A stretch of 64,000 nt of DNA from Palaemon carinicauda (GCF_036898095.1 NC_090744.1:12239291-12303290), one strand, 5' to 3'; counted from the first letter of the stretch, positions 1 to 12,769 are shown. Translations and numbers: made by a program. Notes: a model not told the origin generated them from the letters alone.

Positions 1-449
1 AGATTTGTTCTTCGTTGTTTTTAATCTGGAATTAAGATTGCTTATTTAGTTTAATTTAAAGTTAATAAGTTAATTTTGTATTGTATGTATTAACTTTTGA
101 ATTAATAAATGATGGATAGTTTCGTGTGGAAATTAACGAAGGCAATATCATTTTGATGAAACAAAACTGGTTATTAGTGATCAACAAGATTGCAAAAAGC
201 GTCAATACTGTCCTTGATACTTCGTGGACTAAGCAACTTGAATCGAAGGCGTGACTATAAACTTTTTATATGTGTACTACATTTCATCTTTGACTAGTTT
301 AGATATTTGTCAATTTTGTGACTGTGGGAAATGGTAGTGTAAAAATAGTTTGCTAATTGATATAAAGGTATTTTCTATGTAAGGAATTATATTACTTTAA
401 TTGATCTACAATAATCAGTAATGAAAGTATTTTGACTTTTCTAAGGGTA
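1..449. other. no recognisable feature
   Basis: AT-rich sequence with no supported coding region, RNA gene or familiar repeat. Confidence 0.5.
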
Positions 450-785
450 GTTATAAAGGACCAGTACTTCTGTTGTTTTAATTCTGAGTTTTTGTTGAGA
501 AGTTATAACCGTTATACCCTTTCTGGGTGGAGATATCTTGACGTGGTTAAAGGGATCGAGTACCGCCATGATGAACAAAGTTGACCTAGTCAGGGACACC
601 CATACTAGGTTAGTTTGCTGTGAGCTATCAGACCAAAGTCTCCCACCATCACCAATCCACAATGGGTCAGCGTGGTGATGAAAAGACTGGTCAAACCCCA
701 GACATGAATTAACATGTCTGAGGCCTTTGTCCTGCAGTGGACTAGAAACGGCTGCATTTGTTGTTGTTGTTGTTGTTGTATAGGT
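450..785 (+). repeat. dispersed repeat ending in (TTG)n, LINE/SINE 3'-end type
   Basis: The segment ends with a phrase of the form 'ggcctttgtcctgcagtgga' followed by a (TTG)n tail at about 759-779. That arrangement, a conserved short 3' phrase then a trinucleotide tail, is typical of RTE-type LINE 3' ends and SINEs that use them. No coding portion is left. The left boundary is a guess. Confidence 0.35.
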
Positions 786-1379
786 TATAACTGTAATGCA
801 ACTAAGTACAATTTTAACAATGCATAGATACTGAGGTACTTAGGGAATTAGATGCTCCCATTTGGCAATGTGGTACAAAACTAATCAAAAGTGTTTCTTA
901 TAAACATCGCTTCCACAGCTGTAAAATGTAGGTAATTGTGACACATTAAAGTAGTGTTACTCTTTATTTGAAATGGCTGTTCAGGAACTAAATTCTAAAT
1001 TACGTGTCTATATTGAAATATGTTTGATTCCAAGTGCTGTAGGCTATTTTAGATATGTTGCTCATCTTGCAATTATAGTGGCTTTTACTAAAGCACAAAT
1101 TGTCTTGTTTATCATTTTTTTTTTCTTTTTTTGGCTGGTGGTGGTTCAGAGTCTAGTTAGAAGCCCTACCTATACTGGCTAGTGTAAGTGGCCTACAGTA
1201 TAGTTTGGCCAGTAGGTGAACTTTTAAATACTTCCATTTTATTTTCATTGAGAAAATCATTAATCTATTATTTTTCATATGTTGGTTGCTGAATCGTAGT
1301 AGGTTAAAGAGAATTTCTCACTAAATTCAGATTGGCTTTTATCAATGACCCACACCAGATAAAGGTTAACTGGGAATCT
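786..1379. other. no recognisable feature
   Basis: AT-rich sequence with a T-rich run near 1117-1132. The short open frames here have no recognisable motif. Confidence 0.4.
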
Positions 1380-1620
1380 ACTGTATCTATCTAGGTGCCA
1401 TGTCCTGGACGTGGGCTGTCAATTGCCTCCACCTGGCCCTGTCTCTGGTTCTGTATAATTTTGAATAGTCCAGCTGTTATATTCTCACTTATTTCCTCTA
1501 ATAGGCTGTCCAAAAACACTTTCCTTTACCGGCCTCTTGCTCTTCTCCCCTCTATCTATCTTTCCCGTGAGGCACCAAAAGTTCGATCTTTTCTCTTCTT
1601 ATTTCATATCCCATAAATTT
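1380..1620 (-). pseudogene. LINE C-terminal scrap
   Basis: On the minus strand, shifted frames give pieces such as 'LDSLLEEISENITAGLFKII' followed by an Arg/Trp-rich tail. This resembles the short C-terminal extension that follows the reverse transcriptase in some non-LTR retrotransposons. Frameshifts and stops are present and no catalytic motif survives. The family is not identified. Confidence 0.33.
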
Positions 1621-1651
1621 CATCTGCCTCCTCCTTATCAAATTTAGAAGT

Positions 1652-1652
<1 letters not shown>

Positions 1653-1710
<58 letters not shown>
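1653..1710. repeat. (CT)n microsatellite
   Basis: Uninterrupted CT dinucleotide run of roughly 29 units. Confidence 0.97.
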
Positions 1711-1711
<1 letters not shown>

Positions 1712-1884
1712 GTCCATGGGATCTTGAACATCCTTCTGTAAAATTATAATTCAGCTGCATTGATATTCTTTTTCTAGTTCTTGTTTAATGTCTTTGTCGC
1801 TGAACGCCACGCAGGGACGTTTCCAATAGGCCACCACGACCAATCTTAATCATTATTCTTTCCTATTACCTCAAACTGCAGTTT

Positions 1885-2168
1885 TATTTTCATTTATTTG
1901 CAGTTGTTTGTCAATCCAATCCCTAACACTAGTTAGGACTTGTTTTAAAAACTCAACTGTATTATCAGTGTCATTTATGAAGAAGTAAAATTGTGTATCA
2001 TCAACAAAAAGCTTGACCTCACTCCTATTCCTAGTTTTGATAGATCTATACTAAAGATACAAAACAAATTAGTAATGGGGCTAATACATGTCCCTGTGGC
2101 ACCTTTGCTTAATGGTTTGCGTGCTGAGTAAGAATTTCCAATTCGTACGCAAAAGCTTCTTTTAACCC
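1885..2168 (-). pseudogene. CR1-like LINE reverse transcriptase fragment (inverted 5' piece)
   Basis: Read on the minus strand, this gives 'VPQGHVLAPLL' (RT block before the active site), then 'KLFVDDTQFYF' (the FADD active-site block with Ala changed to Val), then 'VRDWIDKQLQINENK'. This order is that of CR1/L2/Jockey-type RTs. Stops and frameshifts make it dead. It abuts, head to head, the plus-strand C-terminal fragment of the same family that follows. That is the arrangement left by twin priming during LINE insertion. Confidence 0.65.
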
Positions 2169-2400
2169 GAGAATCGTTACAGATAGTTTCATGTTATTGG
2201 AGCCAAGATGTACATTTACTGTAGGTTCTAGAGCCTTCAGATATGAGGACCCAAGATTATATAACAAGCTCCCACTAGATATCAGAAAGAATAAAGATAT
2301 TAAGTGTTTCAAGAAGGAACTGAAGACTTTCTTGCTTTTTAAGGGTTTCGATGAAAGATATTGGAAAATTATCGCGTGATACGCTCTCAAATACTAAAGG
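2163..2400 (+). pseudogene. CR1-like LINE C-terminal fragment
   Basis: The plus frame at 2191-2379 contains 'LLEPRCTFTVGSRAF', 'DPRLYNKLPLDIRK' and 'FKKELKTFLLF'. This is the conserved C-terminal tail (RLYNKLP...FK..LKTFLF) of CR1/L2-type LINEs. Close relatives occur at 33181-33402 and 52564-52815 on the minus strand. About 150 codons that should lie between the RT fragment and this tail are missing. Confidence 0.65.
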
Positions 2401-4680
2401 ATATATACGACAAACTGATCTTGTAGGTCCTGTAATGAGTTATATATGTGAGTTAGGGATAAAGATAGGCGAAAAACTACGCCGATTCCTACCTGGCCTC
2501 TGTGACCTATTTAACAAAAATTTACTAACAATGGAAAGTACTCAATGAGTCTAAGTCGCCTCTTTCTTTATTTCCAGCTTTTTAAATCTCTTGTGTCCGG
2601 GTCAGTTAGGCTGAAAGGAAAGACTTGCAAAAGTATGCCGATTCCTAGCTGACCTATATGACGTAATGTGCTGATTCCTGGCTGAGCCTGTCTGGGCTCA
2701 GTGAGGTGTAAAGGCACATCATAGCGCTCATGCGCGATTCACGCTGATTCCTGGCTTACTTCTGTGACTCTGTCACGGGTTGGTTACAGTGTTAAAGGCG
2801 TGTTTTTTAAAATCCGGTTTCTGGCAAAAGTCGGAAACCGGCTAGTAAACGGTTCCGTTACCTTATGGCGAGGGACTTAGAACCCCCCTCAAAATAAGGT
2901 TTCAGGATGTCGGGGTAGTCTCAATGTTGGGGTGATCACAAGCCTCTTGATTGTTACTACTTTGATCCGCTCTGGTTTGGGGTTCCAGAGACGCTCAAGT
3001 GTTGGTGACATGTGCTCCCAAAATGTGCTCGCAACACATGGAGGTGGGTGCATGGTACCGATCTTGTACAGTGGACGTCCCCCCTGTCTCGAAGGTCATG
3101 ACCTCATCGTGGTGAGACAGTGGCAACAGGCTTCATACATGGTGTGCTTCAATACACTACAAAATTTTATAAGCATGGCTAACTATGACCATAACACCAT
3201 TGGTTTAAAGTCTCCTGCTTGTACTGAAAGGGAAAAGCACCTTTAGAACTTAATGATAATATTTCCTAGGGTTGAAATAGTTTCAACATATTACATTAGT
3301 ATCAATATCTCTAAAAAAAATGCAAAAGGGGATAATATAGGAATAGTGATACAGTAGATTAAGTGGTACTTTTTTGTTGGTTTAACTTGAAAGGAAATAA
3401 ATTTTGCAATTTTAAGTCAAATGACTTTACAGAACTTTGGACTTGATGGTCTTTAGGTAGGTCTTAATGTGTCAGGTATTTTGGGAGTAAAAAACTTGAT
3501 TTCATAGAAGTATATCTTAAGGTACAAATTGCTGTATAGTGGTCAGGTTCATAGCACATTTCTGTAAAGTAATTCTGAAAGCCTGGTTAAGGTAAATTGG
3601 GAAATATCAAGTTTTTATATAATTATCGAATGTGTAGTAGTTTTTAGGCACGTAAAAAAATAGGTGTGTTGTAAAGTGTTTGTGAATGACTTCTGCGCCC
3701 TATGTTTTTATAAAAATAGTTTATTGTTTTTCAGGTTTTTGTAAGTTTGTACCTTTATGATAACTTTATTATGATCATTATTTTATTTTTCTAATTGTTA
3801 AATAATCTATAAACTTCATACTATCTACCATAATATTTCTATGCAAATCTTCTAACAATTATATAAGTAAATAACTCGCTGATATTGACATATCTTTATC
3901 CTTTTCGGGTAACAAATTTGGCCTTACAAGGTGGTGTGGTTGGCAGCCCTTTTGAGATTCTTTTACACATTTTTTTTTTTTTGTAAGATATAATACAATA
4001 TCCTGTAAAAAATTTCAATAAACTGTAACTTACCTACCGCAAATAATTGTTGAAAAGAGGATTGATTTTTTTTTGGCCAAAAAAACATTTACTTTTTTCT
4101 CATTTTGAGAAAACTTACCTTGTTGCCCCCCCCCCCCCCCCCCACCCCTTCCACCCTGGATCTTACCAAAGGGTGCTCAATTATCGTAGAAAAAGTGCTT
4201 AAAATATTTTCAGTTTATTTCCATATTTAGATTTTAGGTGAATATTTTTGTGGTAATTTTTTTATACTCATTATTTTTAATTTATTTGTAATAAATATTT
4301 ATTTCGGACTTGGCTTTTATTTATTGTTTTTGAGTATTAGAACATTCTTTAAATTTTGTTTTATTTTAGAAGGTATTGAATTGGCTTCGTAATTAATTCT
4401 TAATGAATTTTTTGGGACCAGGTCGAGGTTGACCCATCGAAACCTATCCAAGGTGGTGAAATAACAATACCCATCCAGGGTTATTAAATTGTTATTTCTA
4501 ATTATCATAAGGTTGTTTAATTGATTTGTATAATTAAATCTAATATGAAATACTTCTTGTTGTACTGGAAGGAAACTTTAATTTTAGGAAATACGTTATT
4601 CAAGTTTTAGTGATAAATTTCGTATCCATTTAAGCACTTTTTGAAAAGGGTTTTTATGGCACAACAATTTAGTTTTGTTC
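2401..4680. other. intergenic or intronic stretch, no gene supported
   Basis: No recognisable protein or RNA gene. An open frame at 2932-3246 has no motif and no splice context. A C homopolymer of 18 bases lies at 4126-4143. The rest is AT-rich. Confidence 0.45.
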
Positions 4681-4689
4681 TGATTTCAG

Positions 4690-4736
4690 AGAGAAGCCTG
4701 ATTACTGAAAAGACATAGCAGCTCTTCGAATAAAAG
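4690..4736 (+). other. candidate 47-nt exon (non-coding)
   Basis: A polypyrimidine-like acceptor ending TTTCAG (4684-4689) and a donor AAAAG/GTATG (4737 onward) bound a 47-nt island. All three frames contain a stop, so if real it would be a 5'-UTR or non-coding exon. The splice signals are the only evidence. Confidence 0.25.
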
Positions 4737-5029
4737 GTATGTCCAAAAAATACTACAGTATATTGTTAATATCAATTTACTATATTTTTCTTTTATAAGG
4801 AACCTAAAATATATTTTCATTTACAATATCAATTGTAGAGATAATCAATAGAAATTGCATTTATTACTGATAGTTTTTTGTCTTCCTGGCGCAAGTTCAA
4901 GTTTAGGCTCGGTATTTATGATAATAACCTATTTATTGTTTATCGTAACTTTGTTTTATGTTCTATTTCCACAAAAGATACGAGGAGGAGAATATCTACA
5001 CGGATGCTTGGAATGGGCACGTTACGGCA

Positions 5030-5936
5030 AACTGTTGAGATTGGATTCACCTCTCCAGTTTGGGATCCTTGATAGACGGAAGGTTCACTGCTGACAAATA
5101 TTTAGAAATACTGGAGGAGGTGATGAGTTGTGAGACCGGCAATGAGGTATGGAGCGGAGACGTGGGCAATAAAGAAGACAGAAGAGAAGAAACTGCATGT
5201 GGCGGAGATGATGTTGAGATGAATGTGTGAGGTGACAAGAAGATATAAGATATGGAATGAGGTAATTAGGGGTAACACAGGAGTTAGAAAACTATCAGAT
5301 AAGATCCAAGAAAGTAGACTGAGGTGGTATGGTCATGTAATGAGAAGAGATGAACAGTATATTGGGAGGAGAGTGATGGAAATGGAGATACAGGGAACGA
5401 GAAAGAGAGGGAGACCGAAGCGAAGGTGGATGGACTATATCAAGGATGACCGATCAACAGGATTAATTGGGGATGAAGTGTGGGACAGAGGTAGATGGAG
5501 AACGCTGGCCAGAAAAATCGACCCTACATAGAAGTGGAAAAGGTGCAGACAAAGAAGAAGACTGGAGGAGGTGATGGTTCCCTCAGTGCATTCGTATGGC
5601 CACCCGTATCCAGAACGCATCATCTTTATGCAGAACAACCGTTCCATTCACACGGCCAATATTGTTAAGAGGTGGTTTGACCTGCGAGGACACATCGAAC
5701 TACTGCCGTCGCTCAGGAAAGCCTGTGACCTCAACCCAATAGATAATATGTGGGCTTGCATTGTGAATGCCTGGAATTCTGAAGAAGAAAGGACCTCAAA
5801 TCAACTTATGTACCTGATGCTGAAACAATGGGAAGTGCTTCGAAGGAGGCCACAAATTGTATACAACCATGTAGCATTTATGCCTCAAGGGCTACGCAGT
5901 GTAATGGATAATAATGAGCGTTGGACTAAATACTGA
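5030..5936 (+). pseudogene. Tc1-like transposase remnant, split by a LINE insertion
   Basis: The right part (5577-5936) has 'MQNNRSIHT', where Tc1 transposases have M-Q-D-N at the second catalytic Asp, and 'DLNPIDNMW', where the family has D-L-N-P-I-E-N. Both catalytic positions are therefore changed (Asp to Asn, Glu to Asp). It ends in a normal Tc1 C-terminal tail at a stop near 5936. The left part, about 5066-5125, contains 'IDGRFTADKYLEILEEVM' in the frame that continues at 5577 once the insertion and one copy of its duplicated target are ignored. The N-terminal DNA-binding domain was not found. A dead fragment. Confidence 0.75.
5126..5560 (+). mobile_element. 5'-truncated RTE-type LINE insertion
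   Basis: This encodes the end of a non-LTR reverse transcriptase: 'MRYGAETWAIKKTEEKKL', then, after an in-frame TGA where related elements have Trp, 'RLRWYGHVMRRDEQYIGRR' and 'GTRKRGRPKRRWMDYIKDD', ending about 5531. The GRP-(K/R)RRW block is typical of RTE-like C-termini. A short 3' UTR ends in an AAG-rich stretch. Both sides carry the 16-bp sequence ACTGGAGGAGGTGATG (5110-5125 and 5561-5576), a target-site duplication. Confidence 0.8.
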
Positions 5937-7080
<1,144 letters not shown>

Positions 7081-7084
7081 TCTG

Positions 7085-7510
7085 GGCAAAGATGCTTCAT
7101 CAAAATACCTATAGTCTAAACTTTAAAATTCTTTCATATAAAATATAAGTTTTTTGAGATTAGTACCAAAAATTCATTTGTGTATGAGAGAAATATGTAT
7201 TAGATAAAATCAATGTTTTATTTGGCTGTAAAATTAGAAATTTTGAAAGTGTTTTGGTAATCTTGTTTGGTAACATAAGTGGTAAAGCATTTTCCAAGGG
7301 TGATGGTGACGTGGCAAAAATAGAATTTGGTGTTATGGCTTATAAAACATTAATAAGCCATTATAAAGGGAATGTTAAGCCTTGGAATATAATATAATTA
7401 ATCATTTTGGGATATTCCAATCTTGAGACAACTGTATCTAGGTGGAAACATTAAAAAATCGAGTTTTCTTGTTAGCAGACGAATTTATTTTGGGAAACAA
7501 AACTAAATTG
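7085..7510 (+). repeat. left arm of outer inverted repeat
   Basis: The segment (from 'catcaaaatacctatagtct' through 'gttagcagacgaatttattt') recurs as a diverged reverse complement at about 9755-10150. Matching landmarks include the GGTGATGGTGACGTGGCAAAAA block and the 'ggcttataaaacattaat' block. Confidence 0.65.
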
Positions 7511-7830
7511 TTAAAATAGAATATTACTAATTGTCTAATGGCATTTTGTAAACTTAATTTTCAACTTTTTAGATAGTGTTCGTCTATTCTAATAAATGGT
7601 TTATCGATATTTATTATTCATAATAGGCTTGTAATCACAAAAAAATTCATGGGTGCAATAATACGAGTTGCAACTTAGTACATCAAAGATGCAGTTTAGG
7701 GAAAGACACACTATTTAATCATTGTGATTTAAGACGAATATATTAACATATAATTTTACTTTTCTTTGGAGTAATGACTTATGCAATTACTAAGAGGAAA
7801 ACTATTTAAAAATTTAATTTAAAAACACTA

Positions 7831-8906
7831 CTATAGTCTATTTTATTTAGCCGTGCATATTTGCACTTGACTCACAGGGGTGCCCTTTTAGCTCGGAAAG
7901 GTTCCTGATACCTGATTGGTCGGAAGTATTTTTGTCCGAACACCTTCATTGTTCTCGAATAATTACCAAGTAATGTGAATCGAAACTTATTTATCAACCT
8001 ATATTTCTCCATCATATATATGTTTTGTCAATAAACAATGTGAAAGAATAAATATATTATAAAGAATCGTCTTGGTAAGTCTACATTTAATAACACAATC
8101 CGCCGAAGTCAACGACAGCAGCTTGTTTTCGGATGCACGCTTTGTAATTTTGTAATTTTTCACATATTTTAACACAAATTGGGATAAATTACACTCAGCA
8201 TAAGTTAAACATGTTATTATAAACTTTCTTTGAATACCAGAATATACCAAAAACATGGAATTAATAAAACCCGATATTTGTGAAAACTTGCGGGGAGGTA
8301 AAAGAACAGCCTACCAGTTTGGCGGGAAAACAATCCTGAAAGGAATAAACAGAACCGTATTACGAAAAAAAAAAAAAACTGCATCCATGAAAGTCAGCGG
8401 GGATTGTTTTCCCGCCAAACTGGTAGGCTGTTCTTTTACCTCCCCGCAAGTTTTCACAAATATCGGGTTTTATTAATTCCATGTTTTTGGTATATTCTGG
8501 TATTCAAAGAAAGTTTATAATAACATGTTTAACTTATGCTGAGTGTAATTTATCCCAATTTGTGTTAAAATATGTGAAAAATTACAAAATTACAAAGCGT
8601 GCATCCGAAAGTAAGCTGCTGTCGTTGACTTCGGCGCATTATTATATTAAATTTAGACTTACCATGACGATACTTTATAATATATTTATTCTTTAACATT
8701 GCTTATTGACAAAACATATATCTGATGGAGAAATATAGGTTAGTAAATAAGTTTCGATTCACATTACTTGGTAATCATTCGAGAACAATGAAGGTGTTCG
8801 GACAAAAATACTTCCGACCAATCAGGTATCAGGAACCTTTCCGAGCTAAAAGGGCACCCCTGTGAGTCAAGTGCAAATATGCACGGCTAAATAAAATAGA
8901 CTATAG
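7831..8906. mobile_element. 1,076-bp long-palindrome (foldback-like) element flanked by TA
   Basis: Two arms of about 506 bp (7831-8336 and 8401-8906) are near-perfect reverse complements around a loop of about 64 nt holding an A-rich run. The termini read CTATAGTCTATTTTATTTAG and its complement. The dinucleotide TA lies immediately outside both ends (7829-7830 and 8907-8908), compatible with a TA target duplication. Each arm encodes, reading away from the centre, nearly the same short open frame (7999-8256 minus, 8481-8696 plus). That follows from the symmetry and is no evidence of a protein. The superfamily is not identified; a hairpin-type non-autonomous DNA transposon is the simplest reading. 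Confidence 0.75.
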
Positions 8907-8929
8907 TAGCTTTTATATGTGAGAGTATT

Positions 8930-9345
8930 CATTAAAATACCTATTGTCTGAGCTTTAAATTTCTTCTATATAAAATATATTTCATCTAATAATATAAAAC
9001 AGAATATATTTATTTTTATAATTAAAGTTTGTTATATATTATTAATGATTAATTTGATTGTAAAATTAGAAAATCTTAAGGTGTTTTGCTAATCCTATTT
9101 GGTAAAATGGATAGCAGACTGATTTGTGAAATAGACTCAGTGACTTGTTTTACCAGAAGAAATGGGCAAAATACCTTCAAGATTTTTAATTTTACAATCA
9201 AATAGGACTTTGATGATATCTAAAAGAGTTCATAATCTTATATAGATATATTTTGTATTAATTCTGTCCATAGAATATATTTTATCCATAAGAATTTTAA
9301 AACTTGAACAATAGCTCTTTTGATGACTAATATGGGCAAGCTTGA
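8930..9345. repeat. smaller inverted-repeat element
   Basis: The start ('attcattaaaatacctattg') and the end ('caatagctcttttgatgact' region) are diverged reverse complements. An internal pair, 'gattgtaaaattag' near 9057 and its complement near 9200, supports the symmetry. The arms also resemble the outer inverted repeat (7085-7510 and 9755-10150), so they belong to one family. Confidence 0.55.
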
Positions 9346-9754
9346 AGTTGCTAGAAGTGGCTAGTAAATTTTCTATTTTAATTTTCTTCTCAGTATTTAT
9401 CGTCACAATTGGATATAGTATAACTCCAATTAAAAGTCATTATATTTTCTAATATATTCTTATATTGCAATGATAGGATAGTGCATGTCTTGCACAAAAT
9501 ACCTTCTTTGGATATACAAAGATGCAAGAAAGCATTGAATATAGTATTTATTGAAATAGTTACCTTTACTCTCAGTAGGTGTCCATACCATCGCCGTGTC
9601 CTTGAATTTCCTGAGATTACGAGCCTATAATGATTAATAAATATCAATAAATCATTAAATGGAGCATAGGAACAGTAGTAACAGAATTAAAGCTGAAGTT
9701 TACATGATAGAATGGGACAATTTATATGTTTTTATTTTATCCCTTTAGCTTTGT

Positions 9755-10150
9755 TTCCCTAAATTAATTCGTCTGCTAACAACAAATCTCGATTTTTTAA
9801 AGGTTTTTATCTATATATAGCCATCTTTAGGATGGAATATTCCTTAATGATTAACTATAGTCTATTCTAGGACTTAACATTGCCTTTAGAATGGTATATT
9901 AATGTTTTATAAGCCATAACACCAAAGTCATTTTTGCCACGTCACCATCAGTATTCTGAAAATGCTTTTTCACTTGTTTTACCAAACAGGATGACTAGAA
10001 ACCCTTCGTGAGTTTTAAATTCACAGTCAAATAAAACATAAATGGGATATAACACATTCCATTTCTTTTATATAATTGTATTTTGTTGTTCTTGTTTACA
10101 AAAGAATATATTCTATACGAAAGAATTTTAAAGCTCAGACAATAGTTTTT
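9755..10150 (-). repeat. right arm of outer inverted repeat
   Basis: Diverged reverse complement of about 7085-7510, including 'ttttgccacgtcaccatcag' and 'tataagccataacacca'. It shares termini with the smaller element at 8930-9345. Confidence 0.65.
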
Positions 10151-10291
10151 TTTTAATGAATGATCCTTATAATCAGTTTTAACTAATTTATATTACCAAT
10201 TTGTATTTTAACAATTGAATAAAATCCTAAATATAAGTTAAAGTAATTTCATTTTTTAATATATTTGTTATATATTACTGTGTCCACAAAA

Positions 10292-10351
<60 letters not shown>
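10292..10351. repeat. (ATT)n microsatellite
   Basis: Uninterrupted ATT run of about 20 units. Confidence 0.97.
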
Positions 10352-10352
<1 letters not shown>

Positions 10353-11034
10353 AGAAACACTAAGGGAAAATTTTTGAAAAAAGACTATAAAATATCTTGA
10401 GATTAGACTATAAAGAGTTACTCAAGTTAAATTCATATAACATTATAAAGAATAAACTCTAAAATACGTCCCAAGATTCCTAGAGGAGCCGTTATAAAGA
10501 TGAACCTGAAAGGTGTGACAGGTTGAAGTTTGAACCAGGAACATGGCCGGCTCAGGCGCTCACTGGAACTGTCAGTCAGTCAGTCTGTCAAAACAGTGAA
10601 ATACGGAAGGTTTCAATTCCACTTTCTTACGCCACTTGTCCTGCCAAAAAATTCCGTAATGTAAGTGATTTCCTAATCTTTTTGGATGGTATACATACAT
10701 ACCATCCATACTGTCAAATAAGTGTTGTATACATAATGTATGAAATTGTGGCAACAAGGCAAGTTCCTTCTATATCGTATCTATTTAAATTTGCATGAAT
10801 GCCTTGTCAAAGGTGTCTTATCACGTTGGTGCTTTAGTCCTGTCAAATGAAACTAGCCATTTTTAATTAGTAATGTGAATTATCCAGTGGGAAGTAACCT
10901 TATATGGCCATGGGGGTAATTTTGTATATTCCAATATAAGAGATTTGATTTCATTTGGGTTTGCCTCTAAATGTTTTAAGTTAACCCTCTGTATTAAAAA
11001 AATTAAATTATTCTTATTAAAATTATACTTATTA
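10352..11034. other. no gene supported
   Basis: AT-rich. The open frame at 10523-10798 has no motif. The short inverted repeat near 10685-10710 (ggatggtat...ataccatcc) is too small to interpret. Confidence 0.4.
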
Positions 11035-11185
11035 TAATTGATTGCTAAGCCATAACCCTAGTGGGAAAAGCAGGATGCTGTAAACCCAGGGGCTCCAATA
11101 GTGAAAATCCCACAGTGAGGAAAGGAAATAAGGAAAAAATAGAATATTTCAAGATATTTATAAAGTATGTTACTGTTAGCTTAGT
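11035..11185 (-). repeat. repeat R1, 3' portion
   Basis: R1 is the most frequent dispersed repeat here. Its signature on this strand is 'ggaaaagcaggatgct', a 'ggctccaa' block, then 'agtgaggaaaggaaataagg'. In its own sense R1 ends with this block and an (AAT)n tail, so this copy points to the minus strand and is truncated at its 5' end. Confidence 0.75.
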
Positions 11186-11284
11186 GGATATGTCCTAACC
11201 TACTGTAGGGTACTCCCTACCTAACCCTACTTCATTTGCTGTGTGTCCTTTAGCATAAGGGATCACTGAAATCATATTAGAAAT

Positions 11285-11480
11285 CATAGAAAGACATGAA
11301 TTAGTAGCAAGGGTAGAATGTAAACTGTGTGGGGGCAGAAACTGAACACCTCTCTCATTTCATTCTTTACTGTCCAGACCTTAGCGACGAGAGAAGGAAA
11401 ATATTAAAGAACTACAGGGTTGTTGTGGCGGGTGTGGTAACGTCTCTGACTGGTGAACTGGAAAGGCGAAACTGAACTGA
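11285..11480 (+). pseudogene. LINE C-terminal Cys/His-type scrap
   Basis: Frames here give 'ECKLCG', then in a shifted frame 'AETEHLSHFILYCPDLSDER'. This is the C-x2-C...H-x4-C zinc-binding tail found after the reverse transcriptase in I/CR1-like LINEs. The frameshift shows it is dead. A related block appears in the minus-strand LINE at 48.2 kb. Confidence 0.6.
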
Positions 11481-12769
11481 TACTTTGATATATGAACCAT
11501 ATATTTTTCCTACTATATCTTGTGTTTTATGCATTTCTGACTTTTATTATTGGGACAAACCACCCATTCATGAGTTTTTGGACCCCCTTTGTACAAAGAC
11601 AATTACAGGGGACACCAGTCAGGAAACAGGTTTTCTTTTTTGGGGGGGGTGAGGAAAGGCCAAAAATGACTGATTTGCAGCAATAATAATAGTCAGAAAT
11701 ACAAAATAAACACAAGATAACTAGTTGGAAAAATATATAGTTTATGTAAGTAGATGAAAATTAGAAGTATCACAATTTTCTATGATTCACTTAAGTCCTT
11801 CTAATAGGGGTTTGGTCGGTCATGGCTCACTTTGCTTGCAAATAGGCGTAATCTCACTGCTCCTATGTTCTGGCAAGCAGCACACGGATGTTCTGTGTAC
11901 ACCACCCCCGGGGTCACTTTCGGTTATTTTTTTTTTCCTTTCACATGAGCAACAAAAGCTATATAGTGAACAGAGCATTCTCATCCTATTCAATTGCTGA
12001 TATAGATTAGATTACACTAAATTTCGAAATAGATTTTACTTTCCACTTGGAGATGTCTTTCCATGATGGTAGTACAGTATAGTTGAAACTGAAAGTTAGG
12101 GTGGAAAAAATTGTCTGTTGTAAAACAACATCTGGGAACTTGTGCATAAATATTTGGAAGCTAGTAATTGGTTAAAAAAAGCAGGTAATAATTACATTAT
12201 TGTAAATACACAGAAAACTCCCCAAACCGCTTGGAACCAATGCATGCGCAGTAACTCGCCATCACTCTCAAATGTAAACAATGGCCTTGGAATGAAAAAT
12301 ATACTTCACATTTTAATCAATCGATGCATAAGTTATCATGGCCCAGACCCCATTAAACATAGAGAAAAGGCCAAGCTAGCCAGCACTTGTCCATTTCTTA
12401 CAGTGAATTCCAATTTCTTTAGTAATAAAAGTATCATATATTAACTCTGAAAACAATGAAAAGTGTATTTTTTTTAGTGGAAGTATTAAAGAAGTTCTAT
12501 CTACGAACAGAGCACAACATATTACTGACATTAAATGTAGATCCATATGTTTACTTGTGCAACGTTCTTCATAATCACAGGAAGATAGGGTTGACAATTA
12601 TATTTTAATTTTAGCTGAATACATGAACTGTTAATTTTTAAAAAAGGTCATCTTGTGACATCAATTTCAGACCATGATTAGTAGCATGAACCGCAGTTCC
12701 TTTGTTGCTCAGTTGCTGGCTTTATATGCAATTAGACATTCCTGGTAGTCACTTATGCATCTGGCAAAA
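11481..12769. other. no gene supported
   Basis: AT-rich sequence with a G-run near 11642-11648 and a T-run near 11929. The short open frames show no motif and no splice-bounded exon was found. Confidence 0.4.

Noticed and set aside
2932..3246. 104-codon open frame as a gene
   Set aside because: No domain, no splice or promoter context and unremarkable composition.
8255..8476. 73-codon open frame in the centre of the palindrome
   Set aside because: It spans the loop and both arms of the inverted repeat, so it is a by-product of symmetry.
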